From: Muraenolepis orangiensis
Taxonomy: Eukaryota; Chordata; Actinopteri; Gadiformes; Muraenolepididae
Assembly (NCBI GenBank): GCA_027704905.1
Contig: CM051020.1
Coordinates: 10,636,323 to 10,700,322 of the forward strand
Length of the DNA: 64,000 bases
Reading direction: 5' to 3'
Below, in pieces: positions 49,241-59,870 of this stretch. The notes beneath the pieces were generated by a model, which worked only from the letters and a program-made list of their open reading frames with translations, was not told where the DNA came from and did no database searches. The position numbers and the translations under genes were made by a program. The stretch's first letter is position 1, and each line of letters begins with the position of its first letter.

Positions 49241-50717
49241 GTTCAGCATGTTAAATAAGGCCTATATACCAGTTTCAGACATTCACATTAGCTTCCATTG
49301 GGGCAGGGGGGGCGGATTCTTTTATTAACAGCAAATGAAAGTGCCACCTGTGGGCCAAGTCGTACAAAACTTTCTGGAGAGATGCTTCAGGGATACAAAT
49401 ATGTGTGACACATTGCAAAACCTTTTACCGGTCTAATCTAATGTAAAATAATAATATATATACACCTAAAAAACAAAAGGTATCCACATATATTCCACAT
49501 GAATTGTTTTAATTATTGAAGAAACTAAGCTTATCAAAACAAACGGGTTAAGAAATTTCCTTTTAATAAACGGTATTCATATACACATATTGCGGTGACT
49601 GTGCAAGTAGAAAAGCATATATACAAAGGTGCAGCATGATGCAAAAAGTCGGATGTTGAAATAACTTATCTAATTAACACTTGTAAAAAAGGCAAACATT
49701 TCACCCTTTGCTAAGAGTTCCTTCTTTAACTCTTTAACATAGTTAAAGTAACACTAAGGGATTAGCCAAATAACACTGCTCTGAGTATACTGTTTTACGC
49801 TTTACCAGAGTAAAGGAACACTAAGGGATTAGACAAATGTTAAAAACATTTGGGCTGTTCTCCCTTTCATCTGGTTGTCATTCAAACATTGTAAATGAAG
49901 GTATAACATACAAACTCCCATCTGAAACATTGTATGAGCTGTGAACATCAAACGGTGTATACAATTTTTAGCTCAGACAATTGAATAATACACCTTTCCT
50001 CACTTTGTGATACTCTGAATGCATGATAATGGATTTTTTGTTTGTCAAAAAATAAATGTGTCTTCAACCAAAAGTATGTCACTTATTTGACAAAATACTG
50101 GTATGTCTTCTTCCATTGCACTGCAAATACAAAGTCCAGCACTTTACTCAAATTACACCAGGGCTTCTCAAACTCAGGACCAAGGTCCGGATCCGGACTG
50201 CAAATCAATCCGTATTCAATGTAAATTAATATATATTTTCTTGTGTTTGGCGTTTTAAGAATAAACGTGCATATTTATTTACTTATGTGCAAAGGCAAAG
50301 GAATGCAAAGGAAAGTAAATCAAAAATCTAAATAACCAATTCAAAGAAGAATAGATAGAGAAATTCCACTATGAATTCAAGCACAGCTATTTTGAGCAAC
50401 AGTTTCCCCAGAACAGGGGAGGACAGCACAACCTACTTAGGCAGAAACTGCCTCAGGCAGAAACTGTTTACCAGATCTATGACAATGCAAGAGAGCTGAA
50501 GTAGTGAAGGAGTGCATGACTTTGTTGGAAGGTAAGGAGAAACAGATGTCATAGAAGATTAAGCTGATAACCTTATCAACTATCACAACAACCAGGAGAA
50601 CTGAATTACTTGACAAAGACCTGGGGACACAGCTGACAGATGACATCAAAAATGCTAAGTGCATTTCACAGGACTGGACAGCACTGACAACGCCCAGCTA
50701 TGCGTGTTCGTTAAGTA

Positions 50718-51515
50718 CTACAGTGATGAAATGGGAACATTTGTGAGGACATCGTGTGTACCGTACACCGTGTGTAGTGCCAGGGAGAAGGCGTCGATTA
50801 CAGACCTGTTTGGTCTGTATGCAAACTGGAGTGGGTCTAGGGACTCAGGGATGGAAAAGTTAATATGTGACATGAGATGTTTCTCCAAGCACTTCATGGC
50901 TATGGGTGTTAAAGCCACTGGACGATAATTATTGAGACTTGTTACCATGGTCTTTTTGGGAAACGGCACAATGGTTGTCTCTTTGAAGCATGCTGGGACA
51001 ACAGACTGTTGCAGTGATGTGTTGTAGATGTCCGTGAACAACGGAGCCAGCTGGTCAGCGCAGATCTTGAAGACACGTGTTGGAACTCCGTCTGGGCCGG
51101 CTGCCTTCCCTGCCTTCACCCTCCTGAAGGTTCTGCGGACCTCAGACTCAGACAGTTGTAGAACGTAGTCCTCTGGTGATTGTTCAATTAGTTGGTCGGC
51201 TTAGAGTTCCCCCTTTCAAAGCGAGCATAAAACGTGTTCAGCTCGTCTGATCGGTTGGGGTCATTGTTGGTGACTGAGCTCCCTTTGTAGTTGGAGAGGA
51301 CCCTCAGACACATCTAGGTCAGTGGTCTTGAAAACACTCCAGTCCGTGATTTCCATTCCACCCTGCAGATGTAGTATGGCGTTGTCTGTCCAGCGACGCA
51401 CATTCTTTACAGTTGTGGGCGTGGTCTTCAACTTCTCTTTGTAAACATGAAGTAGAAGCACGGAGGCATGGTCTGATAAGGCCTCAATAACCCCCCATGG
51501 CCACACCAGGGGAGT
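50718..51515 (-). pseudogene. L2-type LINE ORF2 fragment, R arm
   Basis: It encodes MKAGKAAGPDGVPTRVFKIC ... NNYRPVALTPIAMKCLEKHL ... FAYRPNRS and the preceding linker. It is the partner of 26500-27245 and was inserted into the hAT element. It is truncated before the catalytic motif. Confidence 0.85.
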
Positions 51516-51589
51516 GGACATTTATAAAGCCATCATGCAGAGGCTGAATGAAATGGAAATTGACCTCAAGACTGTGTTGTCCATTGCAA

Positions 51590-51855
51590 CTTCATACTTT
51601 GCTGGACTTTCTGGACTCATCATAGTTACTGCACTGTATTCATGATGCTGCTGCACTACTGGCACTTTAAATGCTTTTAAATCAGTTTGCACTATTCAAC
51701 ACATGTACATCCATCATTCACTTTGTTGTTCTTTTTGTGTTCATTTTTATTGTAGATTTGTAGATTCTTACTGTGGGAGGGAAAGGCGGAGTAAGCATTC
51801 CAATGTACTTGTTGCAAATGGCCAATATATTTCTTGTATCTTGTTTTGTATCTTG
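51590..51855 (+). repeat. L2-type LINE 3' tail, R arm
   Basis: It starts CATACTTTGCTGGACTTTCTG within the hAT reading frame and ends TGGCCAATATATTTCTTG, after which the hAT frame resumes. Confidence 0.75.
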
Positions 51856-52464
51856 AACTGATGGAGCTCTAGCCATGACTGGGAGACAGAAGGGAGCTGT
51901 TCAGCGCCTAAAAGAGCACAATCCAGACCTGCGGTCAAACCACTGCATCATTTACTAGTCACTGCTGTGTGCCAATCTTGTAAAATAATAGTCAGATGTC
52001 ATGGAGACAATTATGAAGCTTGTGAACTGTGAATTGTCTGTTTCATGAATGAGAAATGCAGCGAGCTTCAGTTGTAGAATACCACCTCGACTGCGTGGCG
52101 ATGATACTGGCTCCATCCCATCCAGCTCATAGCATTATTGTTTATGTTAATTACAATTTTATTTTTTATTTTTTTAGCAGACTCCATAAATAAGAAAAGC
52201 TTAGCAATAATAATAATAATTTTGTTGGATATTCTAACCCTGGCCCGAGTCAGGCTGATGAGGCCCTGGGGCTGGGTGAGACAGCAAACTTATGGTGCAT
52301 TGTGGAATCAAGGCACACCGGACAAACCACTTTTCCACCTACACACCCGAGTGCAAACATGTAAATCACATGGCCCTTATCATTGTGCCAACTCCACAAT
52401 AAACCGCTTTCAACAACCGTGAAATTATGAGTCGAGGGAAGCCAGAAAAGCCAACAGCAGTGCG

Positions 52465-52800
52465 CCTACTGAACTGCTAGGAGTGCTGCCACTATTATAA
52501 CATTGTAATAAAACATTACACTATCATACTTTGAACTTTCTGGACTCATTACAGTTACTGCACTGTTCTGCACTGTTCTTCACTGTTCTTCACTGTGTTT
52601 ATGATGCTGCTGCACTACTGGCACTTAAAAATGCTTTTAAATGCTTTTTGCACAATTGCTCATATCATCCATCTGTCACTTTATTGTTCTTTTCATGTTC
52701 ATTTTTATTGGGATTAGTATTTTTATAGTATTGCAGTTTAGAAATTCATGCTGCGGGAGGGAATGGAGAGTAAGCATTATATTGTACAAATCTTGAATCT
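52465..52800 (+). repeat. L2-type LINE ORF end and 3' tail, R arm
   Basis: GTGCGCCTACTGAACTGCTA begins the shared tail and the GAGAGTAAGCATTATATTGT block ends it. It is the partner of 25217-25550. Confidence 0.75.
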
Positions 52801-53101
52801 TGAATTTAAGTGACATGTGGAAGCCAGGTTCAACTGCCATATATTAATAGAATAATTAGGCTTTGGTTACGTGTGTATGTTGCAGTGGCAAACTGTGTCT
52901 ATTACAACTGGACCTTCTGTAGACCACCCCCCCCCCCACCCCCCTCCCATTCGAAAAATTTGGTTGTTCTAGTTAGACGGACGTCACGGAGGCAGTCACT
53001 TTATGTGGAAAATATTGCAGACAATATTGCAGACAATATGGTCACAGCCAATTTCCAAGTTGGCCACGGTTGTCAAAGCAGTGTCGATGTAGTGAAGTAA
53101 C

Positions 53102-53455
53102 TGTTGTGCCCCCACGCTCTAACCAATCCCTCTTGGTGATCTACCCTTCTTAAGGCTGCCGAAGACCGACGTTGGGTGCTTGATCATTGAGAACCTTATG
53201 GCTCCCTCCTACTCGAGAACCTGTGTTCCCCCCCCCCCCCACTCCAAGGACCCTCTCCGCGTTCCACCCTCTGGACCATCTCCCCGTGTCGACGATACCT
53301 CGTAACCTATCCAACCCTACCCTGTGGTTTTTGAGTATGTGGATCTTTCAGTAAAGACATTATCCGTTGTTTTGGGTGTCCTGTCTCTTTTTCTGGGTTC
53401 TCTGGCACATTTGGCTAGCTGGTCTCGTTGGGTCATAAGAGTAACAGCCCAACAC
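53102..53455 (+). mobile_element. possible solo LTR (R arm)
   Basis: Partner of 24594-24948. It starts TGTTGTGCCC and ends near CCCAACACA, with CAGTAAAGACATT about 110 bp before the end. No target duplication was found. Confidence 0.35.
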
Positions 53456-53499
53456 AACACCACCACACACAGGCTATCGATGAAAGGGACAGTCTAAAA

Positions 53500-53867
53500 C
53501 GCTTAACGTGAAAAGGCTTAACGTAACTTAAAGTTCCAAAACAGCAACCAATAGTCACCAAATGTCTCTGGCATATGTCTTGTCATTAGCACTTTCACCT
53601 GTCAAAATATCAACATAAATCCTACTATTACGGAAGTTATGTTACATTAAGTGTTTTCCTCCCATAAAGCTGTGTTAAGACTTTTCCTTACTGGCTCAAT
53701 AAAGAGGAAAACACTCAATGTCACATAACGTCCATAATGGTAGGATTTAAGTTGAGATATTTTGACAGGTGAAAGTGCTAATGACAAGACATATGCCAGA
53801 GACATTTGGTGCTTATTGATCGCTGTTTTGTAACTCTTAGTTAGGTTAAGTCTTTTCACGTTAAGCG
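53500..53867. mobile_element. palindromic MITE (R arm)
   Basis: Ends CGCTTAACGTGAAAAGGCTT and AAGTCTTTTCACGTTAAGCG. Same element as 24179-24548. Confidence 0.8.
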
Positions 53868-54039
53868 ATGCAAAGAAAGATCAAGTCAAAACTCTCAATT
53901 TAAATGCACAACAATGCTTAACAAACTCAAGACAGCCATTAATTAATCAGTCAACAATTGTGTGGAAACAAAATGCAACAACCAGCTCATCAAGACGCAA
54001 CACTGCGCCAAAACCAGCAAAGACTAATTAGTCTCACTC

Positions 54040-54440
54040 ACCAATGATGTTCACTTAAAGACCAAATCCATTCTCCTATCCTTCTGGATGAATGTTTCGA
54101 TAACCGCTGATCACTGCTTTTCAGATCCAAAAGAAGTTGCCTTTCAATAGCTATGGAAGCTAATGCAGTGAGTCGGAAGTGTCCTGTTCTGTTCCTTCAT
54201 ATGTTTTTATCCATTTGAGGGCAGACAATGTCCTTTCCACAGATGCAGTGGTGACGGGATCGTTAAAACCTTTTTATAATGTCCATCTTTTCACTGAATG
54301 GTCGTCTTGAAAAGGGTACTAACAAATTCCGCAACAACATCATCTTCACCTGTTGCCATTTTGACGTAAAAAACCAACGTAGCACTACGCTAGATCCTCT
54401 ACCTCGAGCCAGTATACCTTCTAGCGCAATATGGACCTGT
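54040..54440 (-). pseudogene. hAT transposase C-terminal remnant (R arm)
   Basis: Partner of 23600-24010 with the same broken ERTLSALKWIKTY-like segment on the - strand. Confidence 0.6.
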
Positions 54441-55176
54441 GGGGAAATCTGAAAGAATACATCCATTGGCTACAAATCACTATATGATTGGTTGATCAAA
54501 TTGTCAATCCAAACGTACACTCTCATTCAGTCTAAGGGCCAAAGCATGCGGGAATACTTTGGTTGAAGGATATTCTTCCCAGCAACCCAGAAAAATATCT
54601 GATTGGTTGCAACACAAAACCACTCAAATGCATGGACCGAGAAAGATAAACAAATCAACGTAAAACTGTAATATAACAGATCAACAACACAGATACGATT
54701 CTCATTTATTCATTTTATTTAAATTGTATTCAATTTTATTCAATTTTATTAATACAATTAATTCGATTATTTTTTTTGGTTTCATCTGAGAGTTCCAGGG
54801 TCTTCTCTGAATACCTTGAAGGCCCTGACGCTTCACCACTGATGATTTCCTGTGTACTAAACTGTTGAGCTGCTTATGCGTTCATATAATTTGGGCTCCT
54901 ATGCGTCACTGTGCTGTACTTGCTGTATGTATGACATGGGGTTTGGTGTAGTTCCTCAACAGTCCTGCAGGAAGCAGTGGTGTGCCTCGATATGACTATT
55001 TTTTACCAGAAACCCCAGAAGAAGAGTGTAGCGATGCATGATGGGGAAACAACAAAGATACTATTTTCATTAGTTTTGCTACGACGTTATGTTTTGTATC
55101 TTGGGGATACAGATATCCGAATACTGATTTGAGTTAGTTAGCCAACGCATTCTTGTCATGTTGTACATGTATAGAC

Positions 55177-55194
55177 ACCATGACGTAGACTCTT
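55177..55194 (+). promoter_or_regulatory. PSE-like element of U1 gene (R arm)
   Basis: CACCATGACGTAGAC at about -59 to -42 from the U1 start, as expected for a SNAPc site. The match is by eye. Confidence 0.45.
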
Positions 55195-55235
55195 ATGTGG
55201 GAGAGTCACCTCAGCACGAGTGACGTGTACAACTC

Positions 55236-55399
55236 ATACTTACCTGGCAGGGGAGATACCATGATCATGAAGGTGGTTCACCCAGGGCGAGGCTCAGCCA
55301 TTGCACTCCGGCTGTACTGACCCGTGCGAATTCCCCAAATGTGGGAATCTCGACTGCATAATTTCTGGTAGTGGGGGACTGCGTTCGCGCTCTCCCCTG
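55236..55399 (+). ncRNA. U1 spliceosomal snRNA (R arm)
   Basis: 164 nt, identical base for base to the L-arm copy at 22665-22828. The 5' end ATACTTACCTG, U1-70K loop, U1A loop, Sm site and 3' stem are all present. The upstream PSE-like element is conserved too. A weak 3'-box-like AACCTGTGAAGATAA follows within about 20 bp. Together the two copies form an inverted pair about 32 kb apart. Confidence 0.93.
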
Positions 55400-55907
55400 A
55401 TTAACCTGTGAAGATAATTGATTGTATCAGCTGCTTAGCCCTGATAACTTTGGTTGGTGGTCCGTCGTTGATATCTAATTGTCGCCGCTATGCTTATGCT
55501 GTACCTGTGTGTGTGTGTGTGTTATAGTGGTTGGTGTAAGTCCTCAACCGTCCTGCAGGGCACAGTGATGTGCTTTGACACGTTTAAACTACCAGAAACC
55601 CCAGAAGAAGAATGCATGCAATGCATGGTGGGGAAACAACAAAGATACAACTACAACGTTTGCTGTTAGGTTGTGTTTTAAGTTACACCAAACGTGTAGT
55701 TACACCAATCGCACTGCAGAAGACTACCGCAATGCGTTCGGTTAAAAGTCTACAATCGACAATCAATGCCTTGACGTCAAATGTATTGTCATTGCTTTGG
55801 ATTCCAGCTGGGAATCCAAAGCTGGGAATGTCAAGGGCCACCTTGACACCCTTTCATCCACAGCACTACACTTTTACCCTCAGTTGACACTTGGATACAG
55901 CAGTAGG

Positions 55908-55954
<47 letters not shown>
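55908..55954. repeat. (ATT)n microsatellite, R arm
   Basis: About 15 ATT units. The L arm has only a few units at the same place (about 21021-21033). Confidence 0.9.
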
Positions 55955-55958
<4 letters not shown>

Positions 55959-56099
55959 TAATTACTTATATCATTTATTTATGTTGAGACCAAGTTCAAG
56001 TTATACAAGCACACGATTATATTTCACTGAGGTAAAACAGAGACAGACTACTCATCAAGTAGCTCCTTAATCTTTTACAGACGCTCTGTTGTTACAACG

Positions 56100-56285
56100 C
56101 TAAATTAGCATATGTTGAATTGTGTGAAACGCATTGGCAAGTGGCAGTAGTGCAGCAGGAACTTGAATACAGTGCAGTACAGTACAGAACAGTGCAGTAA
56201 CTGTAATGATTCCAGAAAGTCAAGCAAAAGTATGATAGTGTAACGTAATATGGATGACAAGGTTGTGATAGTGACAGCACTCCTA
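56100..56285 (-). repeat. L2-type LINE 3' tail, R arm
   Basis: Reverse-complement partner of 20690-20870, with the GTAACTGTAATGATTCCAGAA block. Confidence 0.7.
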
Positions 56286-56456
56286 GCAGTTCAGTAGGTG
56301 TGGATAACAACTGTCTTTGAACCTGGTAGTTCTTGTACATATGCAGTTCAGTAGGTGTGGATAACAACTGTCTTTGAACCTGGTAGTTCTTGTACATATG
56401 CAGTTCAGTAGGTGTGGATAACAACTGTCTTTGAACCTGGTAGTTCTTGTACATAT
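56286..56456 (-). repeat. 57-bp tandem repeat, 3 copies, inside an L2 ORF
   Basis: Three nearly identical 57-bp units start at 56286, 56343 and 56400. As 57 is a multiple of three, the L2 frame repeats a 19-residue block (MYKNYQVQRQLLSTPTELH). It is absent from the L arm. Confidence 0.9.
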
Positions 56457-56464
56457 GCTGCGTG

Positions 56465-56573
56465 TTGTAGCTTTATGTTCTGTACATAAAATACTCTTGT
56501 AGTACTCCCGTGGTGCCCACGGGAGTACTACAATATTACTACAGTATTTTATGGACAGAATATAAAGCTACAA
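56465..56573. mobile_element. 109-bp foldback element in L2 sequence (R arm only)
   Basis: The ends TTGTAGCTTTAT and ATAAAGCTACAA, and the centre GTAGTACTCCCGTGG / CCACGGGAGTACTAC, form one long hairpin. GCTGCG is found on both sides (56457-56462 and 56575-56580), a possible target duplication. It interrupts an L2 ORF fragment and is missing at the L-arm site. Confidence 0.7.
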
Positions 56574-56767
56574 GGCTGCGGAACCGGCCACCAGACCAAA
56601 GGGGGGGTGAACAGATGGTGCCCTACAGATCTCCTCAATGCATGGAAGTGCACACCCGATGATATTTCTGCCTTCCTCACGACCTTCTGGATGGCTTTCT
56701 TGTCCTGTGCAGTAATGGTGTTGCCGTAACACACAGTGACCCAACTGGTCAGGACCGTAGTCTGCAT
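56574..56767 (-). pseudogene. L2-type LINE C-terminal ORF fragment, R arm
   Basis: It encodes VLTSWVTVCYGNTITAQDKK and continues to PPLVWWPVPQP before the foldback element. Partner of 20500-20640. Confidence 0.75.
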
Positions 56768-56868
56768 ATGATTGATAGTCTACAGTGAGCCAGCAACCAT
56801 ACCGACAACCATACCGACAGTTCCGTGTTCTGATTAGTCAAGAGTCTAGGTTGACTGTAGACTCTAAA

Positions 56869-56927
56869 CCAATCACAACGTATAACTGTCTACAGTCAAC
56901 GTATAGACAGTTATGCTTTGTGATTGG
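56869..56927. repeat. 59-bp palindrome (R arm)
   Basis: Same hairpin as 20341-20399, conserved in reverse orientation. Confidence 0.8.
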
Positions 56928-57260
56928 GGTCTCTCTGTTCTGCGTTGGGGGGTGTCACTGGAACTCCATCCAGAGTAGAAACATTCAGTTCAAAGGCACA
57001 AAGGCACAATCCAGGTGACCATCCCGCCTCTGACAGAAACCGCTGATGTCCCTGTACTTGATTAGCCAGGTAAGAGGCTGATTACCTGGTGCGTCCTCAT
57101 TGTGCCCTAGAGTCACAGCAGGGATCTGAGGCCAGAAGAGATGATATACAGTAGCATCAGATCTAATATTCAAAATGTTCAATCACAACAACAATCAATA
57201 TATAGAGAGCCCTGTCTGTCAACTGACAACAAAGCAGGCTGTGTGTGCGTGCATTAGAGC

Positions 57261-57269
<9 letters not shown>

Positions 57270-57346
<77 letters not shown>
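57270..57346. repeat. (CAGA)n microsatellite
   Basis: About 19 tetranucleotide units, present only in the R arm. Confidence 0.95.
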
Positions 57347-57511
57347 GAGAGGTACTTGATTACTTGTGAATGTTTTTGCAGGGGTAGGGGGCACATTTAC
57401 CGCTGTCTTTGCTTCAACTTCATCTTCACTGACAAAGAAGAGCTCCTGAATCTCTGGAGTTGCAGGGGGAGTGTTCCCTGATTCCCAGGCTCTGGATACT
57501 GTTCAGGCTCT

Positions 57512-57726
57512 GCTAACCCTACCTAACTCCTAACCCTAACCCTAACCCTAACCCTAACTCCTAACCCTAACCCTAACCCTAACCCTGACCCTAACCCTAA
57601 CCCTAACTCCTAACCCTAACCCTAACCCTAACTCCTAACCCTAACCCTAACCCTGACCCTAACCCTAACCCTGACCCTAACCCTAACCCTGACCCTAACC
57701 CTAACCCTAACCCTAACCCTGACCCT
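57512..57726 (-). repeat. interstitial telomeric repeat, (CCCTAA)n, about 215 bp (R arm)
   Basis: CCCTAA units with periodic variants (ACTCCTAA and CCTGA). The L-arm equivalent is about 43 bp. The same unique flank (CTTTACCTCCCTCCATTTCT) is found in both arms, so the tract expanded in one arm or contracted in the other. Confidence 0.95.
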
Positions 57727-58372
57727 GGCTGCTTTCTTTACCTCCCTCCATTTCTTCCTCCTTGCCCTTTTCTCTCCCACACCGACATATTTATCCCACA
57801 AATACATATTTAAACAAATGCTGCTATTGAATGCATATAGGGAACACTGCATACATGGCAACACATCTTGTTATAAGTCAACATTACTATATATATGTAA
57901 AGGGTGGACACAAACAGGGTGGACATGTTGAGCTAAAGTTAGCCTTGTGCCTGCCTTTGTTAGCATATTAGCATAGCATACGTGTATATCCTTAATGTTG
58001 ATAACACACTCTTATCACAGCTACTTCAACAGGTGACCTGGCAGTACGAAATTGTGTTATTCATCTTGTTAATATGAATACTTGTGAACTGCTCTATTTT
58101 TATGTTTGCGTACCTCAGCGTAAGGTAAGTCGCTTTGGATAAAAGCGTCTGCTAAATGCCCTAAATGTAAAATGTAAATGTAAATATTGGCTAGCATGAC
58201 CTTGAATACTTGATGACACTTGATAACACTTTTTGTAATTATTATTAAATTTGATTGATCTTCTCAATACTTAGGCCTAATAGGCCTATAATAAAAACAT
58301 CAACATCAGATAGTTAGAAGATAGGTAGAAAATCTTACAGCTTACCACATTTGAATTTACCTCCACTGATGT

Positions 58373-58805
58373 CCTTTCACAGGTTAGGTTTCCAACTGTT
58401 TCCAACGAGCTAACCGAGCTATCAGGTATCGTGCATGGTGTGACATCTTCCAAACACGACGGCAGACATCATCTGGATGTAGTCTATGTATATACAATAT
58501 GCACTGCTGTACATAACCCTAACCCAATTTGAAACCTGTTTATTTAGTTTAGGTTTTGCTTTTTAAAATAATTAATATATTTTAATTTCTGTTGTGTGTA
58601 GAGAGTGACCGTGTGGATTGATACACCATTTTGTTGTACCTGTACAATGACAATAAAGGCATTCAGATTCCGATTTGGCCCTGAAGACCCTGTCTCGCCA
58701 TGGGGGCGACATGGACCCTGTCAAGAGGTCTGGGGCCAGATATGATTTAAAACATTTTTTTTTACCCCTGCGCCCCTCCTACTTCGGATGTCACCGGCCG
58801 CCACT
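58373..58805. other. R-arm-specific non-coding DNA
   Basis: It replaces L-arm 16245-19403. It contains an ACAATGACAATAAAGGCATT LINE-tail-like end near 58648. No gene is seen. Confidence 0.5.
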
Positions 58806-59762
58806 GCATGAACCTCTCGTCCACAATAACAATAACCCCATTTGTATTGCTAAAAAAAAAAAATCCTATTAAAATTAAATTACTAAAGCGGATAAAATAG
58901 ATGACGTAATAAGTTACCAAAAAAAATAAAATTATAATAAAAAAGGAAAAAAAGAAAAGAAAAAGAATAGAATAGATATTAAATACTTATTTCTGATGGC
59001 CTCGTGTCTGGCCACGGCAGGACGGGGAAGGAGGCTAAAGAGATCGCACTCGGAGGTGAAATACCAGAACCACAGTGCTGCTTGGATGGAAAGTATAGTT
59101 TTCTTTTTCTTTTTTAATTGGAAAATAAATATAATGAAATCCTAAAAAAGGAGAAAATAACTTAAAGAACAAAATATAAAAAAAAAAGAAGAAAGAAAAG
59201 AAAAAGAAAAACGATAGATATTCATAGTTCTAGCCTCTTCCGCCAAGCCCTCTTGATAATTAGTCGAATGACCCCGAGTCATAAATCAGCTCATAATGGA
59301 GCGTTTCTCCTGCTGCATCGACCCCGCCCCATAGAAGCCAAACGTTGCCTTTCCGTTTTTTTCTTTTAATACAGAACTATTTGTCAGGTAAAGTGCGGAT
59401 TGGGAGCCTTGCAGGGGGACCTCTGTACCCTACAGGATTCAGAGAAGTCAATCTTACGGGGCAGGGGGGCGGAGGGGCCAGGAAAACAATAACAAACTAA
59501 TCCGTCCTGTGGATTTAATGCAGTGAGCGTGTCCCAATGGGAGGAGCATGGCACCACATTACCCAGCCCCGAAAAAGGGTGGTGGTCCCGTTAGGACATG
59601 GACTTGTAGTTTCACTGATGCAAAAAAGGCAATAACTATACCCAACCACTGCAAGGGCCATCGTATATTGCCTCCAAAAGCTAGAAAAAGGTCCCTGAGG
59701 TTCACATTCGGCCACATCAACGTTTCCCCCAACCTTGTCCCAGTAAGGTTGACGCCTTCTCA
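58806..59762 (-). repeat. reverse-orientation copy of part of the csrnp1 3' UTR
   Basis: Reverse complement of 15287-16244 with few differences, for example one substitution in the GGGCTTGACGGAAGAGGC segment. No csrnp1 coding sequence accompanies it. The copy stops sharply at 59762. Confidence 0.9.
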
Positions 59763-59870
59763 ACAAGTACATTGGAATACTTACTCTGCCTTTCCCTCCC
59801 ACAGTAAGAATCTATAAAAAAATCCCAGAAATATTATATATAAATTAAAAATTAACACAAAAATAACAAG
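59763..59870 (-). repeat. L2-tail fragment at R-arm outer edge
   Basis: ACAAGTACATTGGAATACTT and CCCACAGTAAGAATCTA match other tails. It fills the gap between the arm and the next LINE. Confidence 0.65.

Larger units (their letters stand above)
50159..52130 (+). pseudogene. decayed hAT (Charlie/GTF2IRD2-like) element broken by L2 copies, R arm
   Basis: The TIR-like CAGGGCTTCTCAAACTC is at 50159. Transposase pieces lie in order: LDKDLGTQLTDDIKNAKC then LDSTDNAQLCVFVKYYSDEM (about 50610-50730), YKAIMQRLNEMEIDLKTVLS (about 51520-51590) and AMTGRQKGAVQRLKEHNPDL (about 51870-51930). L2 sequences separate them. This is the reverse-complement partner of 25855-27818. Confidence 0.65.
48812..59762 (-). 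repeat. right arm (R) of large interrupted inverted repeat
   Basis: Reverse-complement partner of the left arm. Its inner end (about 48812) lies within a LINE C-terminal fragment shared with the left arm near 29160. Its outer end (about 59762) lies in the copy of the csrnp1 3' UTR segment, where an L2-tail fragment begins abruptly. R-specific sequence includes about 230 bp at 57960-58190, a (CAGA)n run, an expanded telomeric tract, a foldback element and three 57-bp tandem repeats. Confidence 0.9.

Noticed and set aside
57628..57864. Arg-Val repeat frame
   Set aside because: Translation of telomeric CCCTAA repeats.
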